Below the pieces are notes generated by a model. It was not told the origin of the DNA, made no database searches, and was given only the letters and a program-made list of their open reading frames with translations. This document shows, piece after piece, positions 8,416 to 17,668 of a stretch of 64,000 nucleotides of DNA; the stretch's first letter is position 1; the number at the start of each line of letters is the position of its first letter. The translations under genes were made by a program, and so were the position numbers. The stretch comes from Flavobacteriales bacterium. Its GTDB lineage: Bacteria > Bacteroidota > Bacteroidia > Flavobacteriales > Flavobacteriaceae. Where the stretch lies: the NCBI GenBank assembly GCA_003331305.1, contig QOQB01000006.1, positions 1 through 64,000 of the forward strand, in the 5' to 3' direction.

Positions 8416-11229
8416 ATGGGGTATCCATTTCAAGACATAGAAAAAAAATGGCAATCATTTTGGGCAGAAAAACAAACCTATAAAGTTGCGCAGCTTTCGG
8501 ATAAGCCCAAGTTTTATGTGCTGGATATGTTTCCATATCCTTCTGGAGCTGGGCTTCATGTCGGGCATCCACTGGGATATATCGCCAGTGATATTGTTGC
8601 TCGTTACAAACGCCACAAGGGCTTCAATGTATTACATCCCCAAGGGTATGATTCATTTGGACTTCCTGCCGAACAGTACGCTATTCAAACAGGACAGCAT
8701 CCGGCTGTAACTACTGATACCAACATTAAACGTTACCGTGAGCAACTAGATCGAATGGGGTTTTCGTTTGATTGGTCACGTGAGGTGCGCACCTCAGACC
8801 CTACATATTACCGCTGGACACAATGGATTTTTTCACTTTTGTTTGATGCTTGGTACGATACCAAACAAGACAAAGCACGCCCCATAGATGCCCTTAATAA
8901 GCATTTGGAACGTTTTGGCACTCAGAATTTGGAAGCCGCTTGCGATGATGATACACCGTCGTGTACAGCTGAAGATTGGCGCAGTATGTCTGCAGATGAT
9001 AAGCAAACGTTTTTACTCCGATTCCGCATAACCTATTTGGCTGAAACAGAGGTGAACTGGTGTCCTTCTTTGGGAACTGTGCTTGCAAATGATGAAGTTA
9101 TTCAAGGCGTTTCAGAACGCGGAGGGTACCCTGTAGAACGCAAAAAAATGAAGCAATGGAGCATGCGCATTTCGGCATTTGCCGATAGGCTACTCAGGGG
9201 TTTAGACACTTTAGACTGGCCTGAACCATTAAAAGAAATGCAGCGAAACTGGATTGGAAAATCTGTGGGTGCCAGTGTCCGCTTTTGTGTAGAAAACAGC
9301 CATCGTAAAATTGAAGTATTTACTACGAGACCTGATACGCTTTTTGGCGTTACTTTTTTGACCTTAGCCCCCGAGCATGAGTGGGTAAGTGAAATGACAA
9401 CTGCCGAACAAAAAATTGAAGTAGATGCCTATGTGAAGCAAGCCGCACAGCGTAGCGAACGCGAACGCATGAGCGAAGTTGATCGCATCAGCGGTGTTTT
9501 TACAGGGGCTTATGCGCTTCATCCCATTACAAACGAAAAGATACCCATTTGGATTGGCGATTATGTACTTGCCGGCTACGGAACCGGCGCCGTAATGGCT
9601 GTTCCGTGTGGAGATCAACGTGATTTTGCTTTTGCTACCCACTTTAATCTTCCCATCAAAAATATTTTCAAAGACGTGGATATTTCAACGACGGCGCATA
9701 CTGCCAAAGAAAATACCATTATGGCCAATTCCGATTTTATAGACGGCTTATCTATTCCCGAGGCTACGCAAAAAGTGATTGCGGTACTCGATGAGATCGG
9801 TATGGGTGAAGGGGCAACAACCTTCCGTTTGCGAGATGCCGTTTTTAGTCGACAACGCTATTGGGGCGAGCCCATTCCCGTATATTATGTCAACGAGCAA
9901 CCACAACTTGTTCCAGACGAATGTTTGCCCTTAGAATTACCCGAAGTATCAAAATACCTTCCTACTGCCGACGGCGCACCGCCACTTGGTAACGCTGCGG
10001 AGTGGGCGTGGGATTCGGTCAAAAATAAGGTAGTTTCTAACGATAAAATAGATAATAAAACCTTTTTTCCATTAGAAAAAAACACCATGCCGGGCTGGGC
10101 AGGGAGTTCGTGGTATTTTAATCGATATATGGATGCGAATAACACAAAGGCTTTCGCAAGCAAAGAATCGTTGGCGTATTGGAGAGAAGTAGATTTATAT
10201 TTAGGCGGAAGTGAACACGCCACAGGACACCTGCTTTATTCTAGGTTTTGGCAATATTTTATGTATGATTTAGGACTTGTTCCCGTTGAAAATTTCGCCA
10301 AAAAATTGATTAATCAAGGGATGATTTTGGGAGAAAGTGCATTTATATATCGAATTCCCGACACACAAACCTATCTCTCCAAAGGCTTGTGCAAATGCAA
10401 AAAAGTGATTTCAGTGCATGTGGATGTTTCACTGGTTTCGACTCAAAATGAATTGGATATAGAAGGATTAAAAAATTGGCAACCCCATTTTTCTGACGCT
10501 ACATTTGAAATGGAAGATGGAAAATATATCGTTGGTCGGGAAGTTGAAAAAATGTCCAAGTCCAAATACAATGTGGTTAATCCCGATGCCATTTGCGAAC
10601 AGTATGGCGCAGATACACTTCGTATGTATGAAATGTTTTTAGGCCCTATTGAGCAAGCCAAACCCTGGAATACAGCAGGGATTTCGGGAGTGAGTAATTT
10701 CTTAAATAAGTTTTGGCGCTTGTTTCACAGCGGTGAGGACTTTGTTGTAAGTGACGATAAACCCACAAAAGAATCGCTTAAAATATTGCATAAAACGATT
10801 GAAAAAGTGACTCAGGACATCGAGCAGTTTTCGCTCAATACCTCGGTTAGTGCGTTTATGATTGCCACCAATGAACTCACCAGTCAGAAGTGCAATCATA
10901 GGGAAATTTTAGCACCGCTTACGGTGCTGTTAGCTCCTTTTGCGCCACATATATGCGAAGAGCTATGGGCATTATTAGGGCATCAAGATTCGATAACGAA
11001 TGCTGCTTATCCTGTGGCAAACCCCGACTTTTTGCAAGACGACACCAAGGCATATCCGATTAGTTTTAATGGGAAGATGCGCTTTACGCTAGCATTGTCC
11101 ACTTCGCTTAGTAAAGACGAAATTGAGGCTGCTGTGATGCAAGAAGAACGCACACAAAACTATTTGGACGGCAAAACCCCCAAAAAGGTGATCGTTGTAC
11201 CAAATAAAATTGTGAATATTGTGGTGTAG
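8416..11229 (+). CDS. leuS: Leucyl-tRNA synthetase
   Basis: 937 residues, longer than the roughly 860 of E. coli LeuRS. The HIGH-type motif is HVGH in PSGAGLHVGHPLGY, and the KMSKS loop is intact (EKMSKSKYN). The CP1 editing domain includes the threonine-rich region TTRPDTLFGVTF. Extra length comes from insertions at about residues 155-195 (DALNKHLERFGTQNLEAAC) and 640-700, which are normal for Bacteroidota LeuRS. An ATG 4 nt upstream is out of frame. Confidence 0.98.
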   Translation: MGYPFQDIEKKWQSFWAEKQTYKVAQLSDKPKFYVLDMFPYPSGAGLHVGHPLGYIASDIVARYKRHKGFNVLHPQGYDSFGLPAEQYAIQTGQHPAVTTDTNIKRYREQLDRMGFSFDWSREVRTSDPTYYRWTQWIFSLLFDAWYDTKQDKARPIDALNKHLERFGTQNLEAACDDDTPSCTAEDWRSMSADDKQTFLLRFRITYLAETEVNWCPSLGTVLANDEVIQGVSERGGYPVERKKMKQWSMRISAFADRLLRGLDTLDWPEPLKEMQRNWIGKSVGASVRFCVENSHRKIEVFTTRPDTLFGVTFLTLAPEHEWVSEMTTAEQKIEVDAYVKQAAQRSERERMSEVDRISGVFTGAYALHPITNEKIPIWIGDYVLAGYGTGAVMAVPCGDQRDFAFATHFNLPIKNIFKDVDISTTAHTAKENTIMANSDFIDGLSIPEATQKVIAVLDEIGMGEGATTFRLRDAVFSRQRYWGEPIPVYYVNEQPQLVPDECLPLELPEVSKYLPTADGAPPLGNAAEWAWDSVKNKVVSNDKIDNKTFFPLEKNTMPGWAGSSWYFNRYMDANNTKAFASKESLAYWREVDLYLGGSEHATGHLLYSRFWQYFMYDLGLVPVENFAKKLINQGMILGESAFIYRIPDTQTYLSKGLCKCKKVISVHVDVSLVSTQNELDIEGLKNWQPHFSDATFEMEDGKYIVGREVEKMSKSKYNVVNPDAICEQYGADTLRMYEMFLGPIEQAKPWNTAGISGVSNFLNKFWRLFHSGEDFVVSDDKPTKESLKILHKTIEKVTQDIEQFSLNTSVSAFMIATNELTSQKCNHREILAPLTVLLAPFAPHICEELWALLGHQDSITNAAYPVANPDFLQDDTKAYPISFNGKMRFTLALSTSLSKDEIEAAVMQEERTQNYLDGKTPKKVIVVPNKIVNIVV

Positions 11230-11287
11230 TCACTTGTAGCCCATGATTTTTTAAATTTTTTATTCTCTAACAAAGTAAATAATTGTT

Positions 11288-11295
11288 TACTTTTG
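11288..11295 (+). promoter_or_regulatory. -7 promoter element of hicAB
   Basis: TACTTTTG matches TAnnTTTG and ends 25 nt before the hicA ATG at 11321. Confidence 0.5.
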
Positions 11296-11320
11296 AGACA
11301 ACATTTAGTCTTTGCCTCAA

Positions 11321-11509
11321 ATGAAGTGTTCCCAAATGTATCGCATCTTAACCAAAGATGGCTGGTATCGTATTTCGCAGCGAGGATCGCATGTTAAAAT
11401 GCGACACGAAACCAAAAGTGGAGTTATTATTTTTCCAAATCATGGAAGTCAAGAGTTAGGTAAAGGACTTGAAAAAAGGATTTTAAAAGTAGCGGGAATT
11501 AAAAAATAA
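11321..11509 (+). CDS. hicA: HicA-type mRNA interferase toxin
   Basis: 62 residues from the ATG at 11321; a TTG three codons upstream is unlikely to be used. The double-stranded RNA-binding-like fold of HicA is recognisable: MYRILTKDGWYRISQRGSH with the catalytic His in GSHVKMRH, then IIFPNHGSQELGKGLEKRIL. HicA toxins cleave mRNA when not held by HicB. It is followed 3 nt later by a HicB-type gene, in the usual toxin-first order. Tight spacing and a shared promoter support one transcription unit. Confidence 0.9.
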   Translation: MKCSQMYRILTKDGWYRISQRGSHVKMRHETKSGVIIFPNHGSQELGKGLEKRILKVAGIKK

Positions 11510-11512
11510 GAC

Positions 11513-11908
11513 ATGGGCAAAACAAAAAAAATCATTATGACTGTTGAGAAAACTAGCACAGGTTTCTCCGCCTTTTCAGAGAAGTATGCTATTTTTACAA
11601 CAGGTCAAAATGTACCAGATTTAATCAATCATGCTTACGAAGCGGTTCGTTTTTATTTTGAGACAGAGAATATAACTATTACAACAAATGATATTGGCTT
11701 TGAAATAGATTTTGAGCAGTTTTTTAAATACTATAAAGTTTTAAACGCAAAATTTCTTGCTAAAAAAATAGGCATGAATGCGTCATTGTTATCGCAGTAT
11801 GTTCAGGGTCACAAAAAACCATCAAGGAAGCAAACAGAGAAAATTTTAATGGGTATTCATCAAATTGGCCAGGAGTTATCCGATATTAAACTTTTGCAAA
11901 CAGTATAA
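11513..11908 (+). CDS. hicB: HicB-type antitoxin with C-terminal HTH
   Basis: 131 residues. The N-terminal part (about 1-55) resembles the degenerate RNase H-like HicB domain that covers HicA (VEKTSTGFSAFSEKYAIF). The C-terminal part (about 78-122) is an XRE-type helix-turn-helix (LNAKFLAKKIGMNASLLSQY, then GHKKPSRKQTEKI). That makes it the DNA-binding antitoxin, so it probably represses its own promoter together with HicA. It stands alone between leuS and unrelated small genes, as expected for a mobile two-gene addiction module. Confidence 0.9.
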   Translation: MGKTKKIIMTVEKTSTGFSAFSEKYAIFTTGQNVPDLINHAYEAVRFYFETENITITTNDIGFEIDFEQFFKYYKVLNAKFLAKKIGMNASLLSQYVQGHKKPSRKQTEKILMGIHQIGQELSDIKLLQTV

Positions 11909-11947
11909 TAACTATTTTTGGTAAACAACTAATGCCTTGCAATTTAT

Positions 11948-12250
11948 ATGATACTTGAAGTCGCCATTTTGGATGTTAAAAACGGATTAGAAATTGAATT
12001 TGAAAAAAATTTTACGTTAGCTAGACAATACATTAGCGCTGCAGTTGGTTACAAAGGGCATTCGTTACGAAAGTGTATGGAACGTCCTAGTCGATATATT
12101 CTTTTGGTCGACTGGGAAAATTTGGAAAGTCACGAAGTTGGATTTCGAAAATCTAATGAGTACGAAAAATGGAAAGCATTATTGCATAAATATTACGATT
12201 CATTTCCAACAGTTGAACATTACCAAACAGTTCACGAGAATAACATTTAA
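11948..12250 (+). CDS. Antibiotic biosynthesis monooxygenase-like (ABM) protein
   Basis: 100 residues with the ferredoxin-like alpha+beta pattern of the ABM family. It opens with a short first strand (MILEVAILDVKNG), has a long helix with the Phe/Glu-rich stretch EIEFEKNFTLARQYI, and shows the family-typical SRYILLVDWENLESHEV and final PTVEHYQ. Members are small dimeric enzymes acting on quinones or haem, or with no known substrate. Nothing nearby points to a pathway. Confidence 0.8.
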   Translation: MILEVAILDVKNGLEIEFEKNFTLARQYISAAVGYKGHSLRKCMERPSRYILLVDWENLESHEVGFRKSNEYEKWKALLHKYYDSFPTVEHYQTVHENNI

Positions 12251-12262
12251 GAAGCCATAAAT

Positions 12263-12520
12263 ATGCTAAACCCTGAATACATCGGCTTTATAGCCGCCAT
12301 CTTAACTACTTCCGCTTTTTTGCCACAGGCATTTAAAATTTGGAAAAACCGCTCAGCTGACGGTTTGTCATTAACCATGTACCTTGTAATGGGAACAGGT
12401 ACTTTGTGTTGGCTCATTTATGGCTTATTGATTCACAGCCCTTCAATAATTGTGGCAAATACTATTTCAATTTCTATTATCGTTTTTATTATTACCTTTA
12501 TAGTTCGCTCAAAAAAGTAG
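12263..12520 (+). CDS. SemiSWEET sugar transporter
   Basis: 85 residues with three membrane helices, the single triple-helix bundle of SemiSWEETs. The PQ-loop motif LPQAFKIWKNRSADGLS lies after helix 1, and an Asn in helix 3 (IIVANTISISII) fits the sugar-binding position. Such proteins work as homodimers for facilitated sugar diffusion. It starts 12 nt after the ABM-like gene and may be cotranscribed. Confidence 0.93.
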   Translation: MLNPEYIGFIAAILTTSAFLPQAFKIWKNRSADGLSLTMYLVMGTGTLCWLIYGLLIHSPSIIVANTISISIIVFIITFIVRSKK

Positions 12521-12556
12521 GGTGGTATGTTTTTTGCTTAAATTAAAATAAAAGTT

Positions 12557-13249
12557 ATGTACATAGAATATTATTTGATCATTTTGGTTTTTGCTGGTGC
12601 CAGTATGTGGATTCAACACAAACTGAAATCTAAGTTTAAACAGTATTCAAAAGTGGCGCTGCGCAACCAAATGTCGGGTAAAGAAATTGCGGAGAAAATG
12701 CTTTCAGACCATGGCATTCGGGATGTGAAGGTAACTGCTGTTCGGGGTAAACTCACCGATCATTACAACCCAAAAAACAAAACCGTAAACCTTAGCGAAA
12801 GCGTTTATCACGAACGTAATGCAGCAGCGGCGGCTGTCGCTGCTCACGAATGCGGTCATGCGGTGCAGCATGCACAAAGCTACGAATGGTTGCAATTTCG
12901 TTCGCTCTTAGTGCCCGTGGTGAGTGTGGCCTCTCAGTTTTCCATGTATGTTATTTTCGGAGGATTTATGTTGGGAATAGGTTCTGCAATGGGCTATAAT
13001 TTGGCAGTAGCAGGGGTAGTTCTTTTTGGGTTAGGCACGTTATTTAGCTTTATCACCCTTCCGGTTGAATATGATGCTAGTAATCGTGCTTTAGCGTGGC
13101 TTCAACGAAAAAACATGGTGAGTCAACAAGAATTTGCAATGTCAAAAGACGCACTTAAATGGGCTGCTCGTACTTATGTAGTAGCTGCAATAGGGTCTTT
13201 GGCAACCTTAATTTACTTTGCGCTTCGAGTAGCAAGCTCTAGGCGCTAG
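12557..13249 (+). CDS. YugP-family neutral zinc metallopeptidase
   Basis: 230 residues. The zinc motif HECGH is at residues 97-101 (His97, Glu98, His101) within VAAHECGHAVQHA, the hallmark of the YugP family of membrane metallopeptidases. A hydrophobic helix lies at the N-terminus (about 6-20), two follow the motif (about 113-135 and 143-165), and one is near the C-terminus. The substrate is unknown. The stop overlaps the convergent Lrp gene by 4 nt. Confidence 0.92.
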   Translation: MYIEYYLIILVFAGASMWIQHKLKSKFKQYSKVALRNQMSGKEIAEKMLSDHGIRDVKVTAVRGKLTDHYNPKNKTVNLSESVYHERNAAAAAVAAHECGHAVQHAQSYEWLQFRSLLVPVVSVASQFSMYVIFGGFMLGIGSAMGYNLAVAGVVLFGLGTLFSFITLPVEYDASNRALAWLQRKNMVSQQEFAMSKDALKWAARTYVVAAIGSLATLIYFALRVASSRR

Positions 13250-13716
13250 ATATTGATTTGACGATTTATTTGTTGGTGAAGCGAGATAAACGTTTCGGTT
13301 CTCGAAACGCCCTCAATAGATTGGATGTTGTGATTGAGGAGCTGCATTAGGTGCTCGTTGTTTTTACACAAAATTTTAATTAGAATACTCCAATTTCCTG
13401 TCGTGTAGTGACATTCTACCACCTCGGGAATTTTTTTTAACTGGGATACGGCTTCTGGGTTTCGCATAGCTTTGTCTAAGTACACTCCAATGTATGCTGT
13501 AGTAGTATATCCTAATGATGACGGGTTTATTTTTAGATAACTTCCTTGAATAAGGTTCGCATCCTCTAATTTTTTGATACGCTGATGCACTGCCGATCCC
13601 GAAAGATTTAGTTGTCGTGCAATTTCTTGAACTGGGATTCGAGCATTCTCCATAAGTACTCGTAAGATAGCCTTGTCAATTCCGTCAAGTGATATGTGCT
13701 CTTCTATTTTTTTCAA
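13246..13716 (-). CDS. Lrp/AsnC family transcriptional regulator
   Basis: 156 residues. The N-terminal winged helix (about 10-60: DKAILRVLMENARIPVQEIA, then LNLSGSAVHQRIKKLEDANLI) is joined to a C-terminal RAM domain (about 75-150) that binds amino acids and drives oligomerisation. Regulators of this family respond to leucine or other amino acids. The neighbouring genes give no hint of the effector, and no target operon is adjacent. The 52-nt gap to the divergent DUF423 gene carries only a near-consensus promoter. Confidence 0.95.
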   Translation of the reverse strand: MKKIEEHISLDGIDKAILRVLMENARIPVQEIARQLNLSGSAVHQRIKKLEDANLIQGSYLKINPSSLGYTTTAYIGVYLDKAMRNPEAVSQLKKIPEVVECHYTTGNWSILIKILCKNNEHLMQLLNHNIQSIEGVSRTETFISLHQQINRQINI

Positions 13717-13768
13717 TCTATTTATTTTGGTGTATAAACATAGTAAACTATTTTAGAAAAAAAATATA

Positions 13769-14146
13769 ATGACATACAAGCAATGTAGCATTTGGGGGGC
13801 ATTTTTTTGTGGAACTGCTGTTATTTTAGGAGCATTTGGGGCGCATTTGTTGGAGAACTATCTAAGCGTGAATGCATTACAATCTTATGAGGTAGGCGTG
13901 CGATATCAGTTTTTTCATGGTTTAGCGTTGCTTTTTCTGAGTATAGATAAAAGCCCGTTCGCAAAGCGTACGGCCTTGTTATTTGCGGTAGGAATACTGT
14001 TGTTTTCAGGATCGATTTATGGATTATCGCTAAGCAATTCTTCTGTTGTGCTGCTTCCAAAACTGCTAGGTCCTGTAACTCCACTAGGAGGGTTACTGCT
14101 TATTTTGGGATGGATAAATTTAGCAGTGGGTTATTTACGACTATAA
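13769..14146 (+). CDS. DUF423 (YgdD-like) membrane protein
   Basis: 125 residues with four predicted helices. The family signature GAFGAHLLENYLS lies in helix 1, followed by QFFHGLALLFL and GPVTPLGGLLLILGWINL. It is a small conserved inner-membrane protein of unknown function. It is divergent from the Lrp regulator gene and abuts the end of the convergent hemD without a gap. Confidence 0.9.
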   Translation: MTYKQCSIWGAFFCGTAVILGAFGAHLLENYLSVNALQSYEVGVRYQFFHGLALLFLSIDKSPFAKRTALLFAVGILLFSGSIYGLSLSNSSVVLLPKLLGPVTPLGGLLLILGWINLAVGYLRL

Positions 14147-14932
14147 TTAACGCTTGTTAGATAGGGCAATATACTCGTCAAGTGCTTTTGTCATCGATGG
14201 ATTTTCTGGAGTGGGAACCAAAATATCGATACGAAGGCCTTTGTCTTCAGCCGCTTTTTTCGTGGAAGGACCAAATACTGCTATGCGTGTATCGTTTTGC
14301 TCAAAATCGGGAAAATTATGAAACAACGACTCAATTCCAGATGGACTGAAAAACACCAAAATATCATAATACACATCACGTAAATCAGATAAATCACTGA
14401 TAACTGTTTTGTAGAAAACGCCTTTTGTCCACATAAGACCAGAAGCGTCAATAGCCTGTGAGATACTTGGCTTCAGTACATTTGAACAAGGTAATAAGAA
14501 CTTTTGGTCTTTATATTTGACAGCTTCTTTAAGTACGTCATCAAGAGTACGCGAGCCAACATAAACTTTACGCTTGCGGTAAACAATATATTTTTGAAGG
14601 TAATAAGCAACGGCTTCAGATTGACAAAAATAACGTAAGGTGCTAGGAACGCTATATCGAAGCTCTTCAGCAATGCGGAAAAAATGGTCAACCGCGTTAC
14701 GGCTCGTAAAGATGATAGCCGAAAATTTGGTGATATCAATTTTTTGCATGCGAACCTCTCTTGAAGACACCCCTTCAACATGGATAAAAGGACGAAAGTC
14801 AATGGAAACTTTTCGTTTTTCAATGAGTTGATTGTACGGAGAATTTTCAACTGAAGGCGCAGGTTGAGAAACCAAAATAGTTTTCACTCTTGCAGGTTTT
14901 GTCAAAATATGAGTGTTTGTGTCAATAGCCAT
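14147..14932 (-). CDS. hemD: Uroporphyrinogen-III synthase family protein
   Basis: 261 residues from the ATG at 14932. The two-domain HemD fold is suggested by the alternating segments ITKFSAIIFTSRNAVDHFFR in domain 1 and YDILVFFSPSGIESLF in domain 2, then IAVFGPSTKKAAEDKGL near the C-terminus. HemD closes and inverts ring D of hydroxymethylbilane in haem synthesis. Sequence conservation in this family is low, so the assignment rests on the fold pattern and on the neighbouring DUF4271 gene, which accompanies hemD in Bacteroidota. The start overlaps the DUF4271 gene by 31 nt. Confidence 0.85.
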   Translation of the reverse strand: MAIDTNTHILTKPARVKTILVSQPAPSVENSPYNQLIEKRKVSIDFRPFIHVEGVSSREVRMQKIDITKFSAIIFTSRNAVDHFFRIAEELRYSVPSTLRYFCQSEAVAYYLQKYIVYRKRKVYVGSRTLDDVLKEAVKYKDQKFLLPCSNVLKPSISQAIDASGLMWTKGVFYKTVISDLSDLRDVYYDILVFFSPSGIESLFHNFPDFEQNDTRIAVFGPSTKKAAEDKGLRIDILVPTPENPSMTKALDEYIALSNKR

Positions 14933-15543
14933 ACAGGGCCAATTTCTGAGGCGCAAATATACAAAATAATATACACCTTTTTGATAGGATTGTTTCTAAA
15001 ATATAATTTTAAAAAGCGGATGTGAATTGCTACCAACCCAAATAGATAAACTAGTGTTAACATACTTGTAGCAATAGCAGGTAGAGAAGCATAAATTAGC
15101 ATTAATGACACACAGCCAAATACAAAAGCCCATTTTTCTTTAAAAATAGTTCGGATGTAAAAGATCTTTAAAAGTCCTTCATTTTTCCCCATCATGGCCA
15201 TTACGCCCCCTTCAAGAAGTGTCCTTGTTAACCAAAACATCATGAATATACCTGCCCAAGATAATACAGCTAATCCAAACGTAGTAGTATTGAGGGATTC
15301 AGATAAAAACACGTGCATCATCAATCCAAAAATTAATGCTCTAAAGATAAAACCTACCCATGAAAAAGCTTTTGTTTCATTAAAGGGTTTATTAAATTCT
15401 GAATTGCTGCTAGTCCGTTTCCAGAAAAATACCATAGACTCAAACCGTGTAGGATTTAAAAATTTTAAAAACACAAAAAGTATCAGCACGACAAGCATGA
15501 ATAGACCCCAAAACGAAATATCCAACTCTCTAAGCGTGTACAT
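14902..15543 (-). CDS. DUF4271 membrane protein
   Basis: 213 residues with six or seven hydrophobic helices and a short cytoplasmic loop rich in Asn, Ser and Thr (about 40-55). It matches DUF4271, a Bacteroidota family encoded directly upstream of uroporphyrinogen-III synthase; the function is unknown. It overlaps hemD by 31 nt. A perfect TACTTTTG element lies 4 nt before the ATG, so the transcript may have almost no leader. Confidence 0.85.
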   Translation of the reverse strand: MYTLRELDISFWGLFMLVVLILFVFLKFLNPTRFESMVFFWKRTSSNSEFNKPFNETKAFSWVGFIFRALIFGLMMHVFLSESLNTTTFGLAVLSWAGIFMMFWLTRTLLEGGVMAMMGKNEGLLKIFYIRTIFKEKWAFVFGCVSLMLIYASLPAIATSMLTLVYLFGLVAIHIRFLKLYFRNNPIKKVYIILYICASEIGPVWLLTQTLIF

Positions 15544-15547
15544 AGCA

Positions 15548-15555
15548 CAAAAGTA
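15548..15555 (-). promoter_or_regulatory. -7 promoter element of DUF4271-hemD
   Basis: TACTTTTG on the minus strand, a perfect TAnnTTTG, only 4 nt from the ATG at 15543. Confidence 0.5.
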
Positions 15556-15606
15556 TCTATTTTTTTACGGCAGGCTCACACATTTAAATACGTATTTTAG
15601 CTGTTG

Positions 15607-16338
15607 ATGAATTCAATAGTAATTGTTATTCCGACCTACAACGAGGCAGACAATATCCAGCCAATAATTGAGGCGGTTTTGGCATTACCTATTTCCACTG
15701 ATATTTTGGTTGTGGATGATAATTCGCCAGATGGCACGGCATCTATTGTAAAGAAGCTGATGGAACGTAATGCGCAAGTCCAGCTTAGTGTTCGTGAAAA
15801 AAAAGAAGGACTTGGTCCGGCATATGTAGACGGGTTTAGATGGGCACTTGACAAGGGTTACGACTATCTTTTTGAAATGGATGCAGACTTCTCACACCCT
15901 CCACAGGCCCTTGTAGCAATGCATTATATGCTGGAACAAAATAAGGCTGACCTAGTTGTAGGTTCTCGTTACAAAAAAGGAATTCGCGTGCGCAATTGGC
16001 CTTTAGGGCGTATATTTTTATCGGTTGGAGCATCGTTATACGTCCGGTTAATTACGGGGCTTCCAGTAACAGATCCAACCGCTGGATTTGTTGGGTATAA
16101 AACGGCTGTACTTCGCTCATTGGACTTAGAAGATATTCGTTTTAAAGGCTATGCTTTTCAAATTGCACTTAAGTTTTGGGCTTGGAAAAAGGGTTTTCGT
16201 ATTGCCGAATTCCCCATTATTTTTACAGACAGAATTAAAGGGGACTCAAAAATGAATAATTCTATTATTAGTGAGGCCGTTTTTGGAATTATTGCCATGA
16301 AATGGCGCAGCATGTTCAAAAAAGAAAAACATGAATAA
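15607..16338 (+). CDS. Polyprenol monophosphomannose synthase-like GT2
   Basis: 243 residues from the ATG at 15607; a TTG one codon upstream is also in frame. It is a GT-A glycosyltransferase with the Dpm1 signature: VIPTYNEADNIQPIIEAVL at the N-terminus, VVDDNSPDGT, and the metal-binding DADFSHPP. No C-terminal membrane helices are present, as in the soluble Dpm1 class. It is predicted to transfer a sugar from a nucleotide donor to polyprenyl phosphate for protein or envelope glycosylation. The last 8 nt overlap pyrC. Confidence 0.9.
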   Translation: MNSIVIVIPTYNEADNIQPIIEAVLALPISTDILVVDDNSPDGTASIVKKLMERNAQVQLSVREKKEGLGPAYVDGFRWALDKGYDYLFEMDADFSHPPQALVAMHYMLEQNKADLVVGSRYKKGIRVRNWPLGRIFLSVGASLYVRLITGLPVTDPTAGFVGYKTAVLRSLDLEDIRFKGYAFQIALKFWAWKKGFRIAEFPIIFTDRIKGDSKMNNSIISEAVFGIIAMKWRSMFKKEKHE

Positions 16339-17668
16339 ATTAGTAATTCGAGGCGCACAAGTCGTTAATGAAGGCATGATAGCTCCACTTGATGTGTTGA
16401 TTGAAGATGAACGTATCTCGAAAATTGCAACATCAATTGCAGTAACACAAGACATGCAAGTTATAGACGCGCAGGGACAATATTTGTTGCCCGGTTGTAT
16501 TGACGATCAGGTTCACTTTCGTGAGCCTGGACTCACACATAAGGCAACTATCGGTACGGAGTCGAAAGCATGCGTGGCAGGGGGCATAACCTCTTATTTA
16601 GAAATGCCAAACACCAATCCGCAGACGACTAATTCTGATGCTTACTCCAAAAAATTAGCAGTCGCTGCACAAACCTCTTGGGTAAACTATGGGTTTATGT
16701 TTGGAGGCACAAATGACAATTTAGAGCAGGTTAAAGCCATTAATCCAAAAACAACACCCGCATTAAAACTTTTTTTGGGTTCTTCTACGGGAAATATGCT
16801 TGTTGATGATCCCAATACACTTAAAGAAATATTTTCTGCATTTAAATTGCCCATAGCTGTGCATTGTGAGGACGAGCAAACCATTAAAACCAATTTGGCT
16901 AAATACAAAGAAACCTTTGGAGACGCTATCCCCATTGCGCATCACCCCGATATTCGCTCAGAGGAGGCGTGTTATTTATCATCTTCAAAAGCCATTACAT
17001 TAGCTAAAGAAACAGGAGCTCGGCTTCATGTATTCCATTTGTCTACGGCCAAAGAAACAGCTCTTTTTTCAAATGAATTACCTTTAGAAAAAAAACAAAT
17101 CACAGCAGAGGTTTGCATCCATCATTTATGGTTTTCAGATGAAGATTATGCAGAAAAAGGAACTCATATCAAATGGAATCCTGCAGTAAAAACCACTCAC
17201 GACCGCGACGGATTATGGGAAGCATTAAATGATGATCGCATCGATATAATAGCCACCGATCATGCACCTCACACTCTAGACGAAAAAGCACAGGTTTACA
17301 CGAAAGCTCCTTCAGGGGGGCCAATGGTTCAGCACGCGCTTCCTGTGTTGCTGGACTGTGTGCACCAGGGTAAAATAACACTTGAGAAAGTAGTTGAAAA
17401 AATGTGCCACAACCCGGCCATTCTGTTCGATATTGAAGACCGAGGTTATGTACGCGAAGGCTATTTTGCGGACTTGGTACTGGTTGACACCATGCAATCT
17501 CAAATTGTAACTCGTGAGAATGTATTGTATAAATGTGGCTGGTCGCCCTTAGAGGGGACTACGTTACAAGGCACTGTTACACATACCATAATTAACGGAA
17601 AATTAATGTATAATCAAGGCAATTTTGCACAAACGCCTAATGCCAAAGCACTTACTTTTGCTAGATGA
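16331..17668 (+). CDS. pyrC: Dihydroorotase
   Basis: 445 residues, class I dihydroorotase. The metal-binding start is DDQVHFREPGLTHKA, the second metal region is AVHCEDE, and ATDHAPHT carries the catalytic Asp. The enzyme interconverts carbamoyl aspartate and dihydroorotate in pyrimidine synthesis. It overlaps the glycosyltransferase gene by 8 nt and the DUF4296 gene by 4 nt, so the three genes form one operon; this trio recurs in flavobacteria. Confidence 0.95.
   Translation: MNKLVIRGAQVVNEGMIAPLDVLIEDERISKIATSIAVTQDMQVIDAQGQYLLPGCIDDQVHFREPGLTHKATIGTESKACVAGGITSYLEMPNTNPQTTNSDAYSKKLAVAAQTSWVNYGFMFGGTNDNLEQVKAINPKTTPALKLFLGSSTGNMLVDDPNTLKEIFSAFKLPIAVHCEDEQTIKTNLAKYKETFGDAIPIAHHPDIRSEEACYLSSSKAITLAKETGARLHVFHLSTAKETALFSNELPLEKKQITAEVCIHHLWFSDEDYAEKGTHIKWNPAVKTTHDRDGLWEALNDDRIDIIATDHAPHTLDEKAQVYTKAPSGGPMVQHALPVLLDCVHQGKITLEKVVEKMCHNPAILFDIEDRGYVREGYFADLVLVDTMQSQIVTRENVLYKCGWSPLEGTTLQGTVTHTIINGKLMYNQGNFAQTPNAKALTFAR

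Noticed and set aside
9364-9642. 92-codon minus-strand frame in leuS
   Set aside because: Antisense shadow of a well-conserved synthetase gene.
11312-11320. TTG start for hicA three codons upstream
   Set aside because: The ATG at 11321 directly begins the HicA domain and no homology supports the extra residues.
12045-12260. 71-codon plus-strand frame overlapping the ABM-like gene
   Set aside because: It lies almost wholly within the ABM-like gene in another frame and lacks any domain sense.
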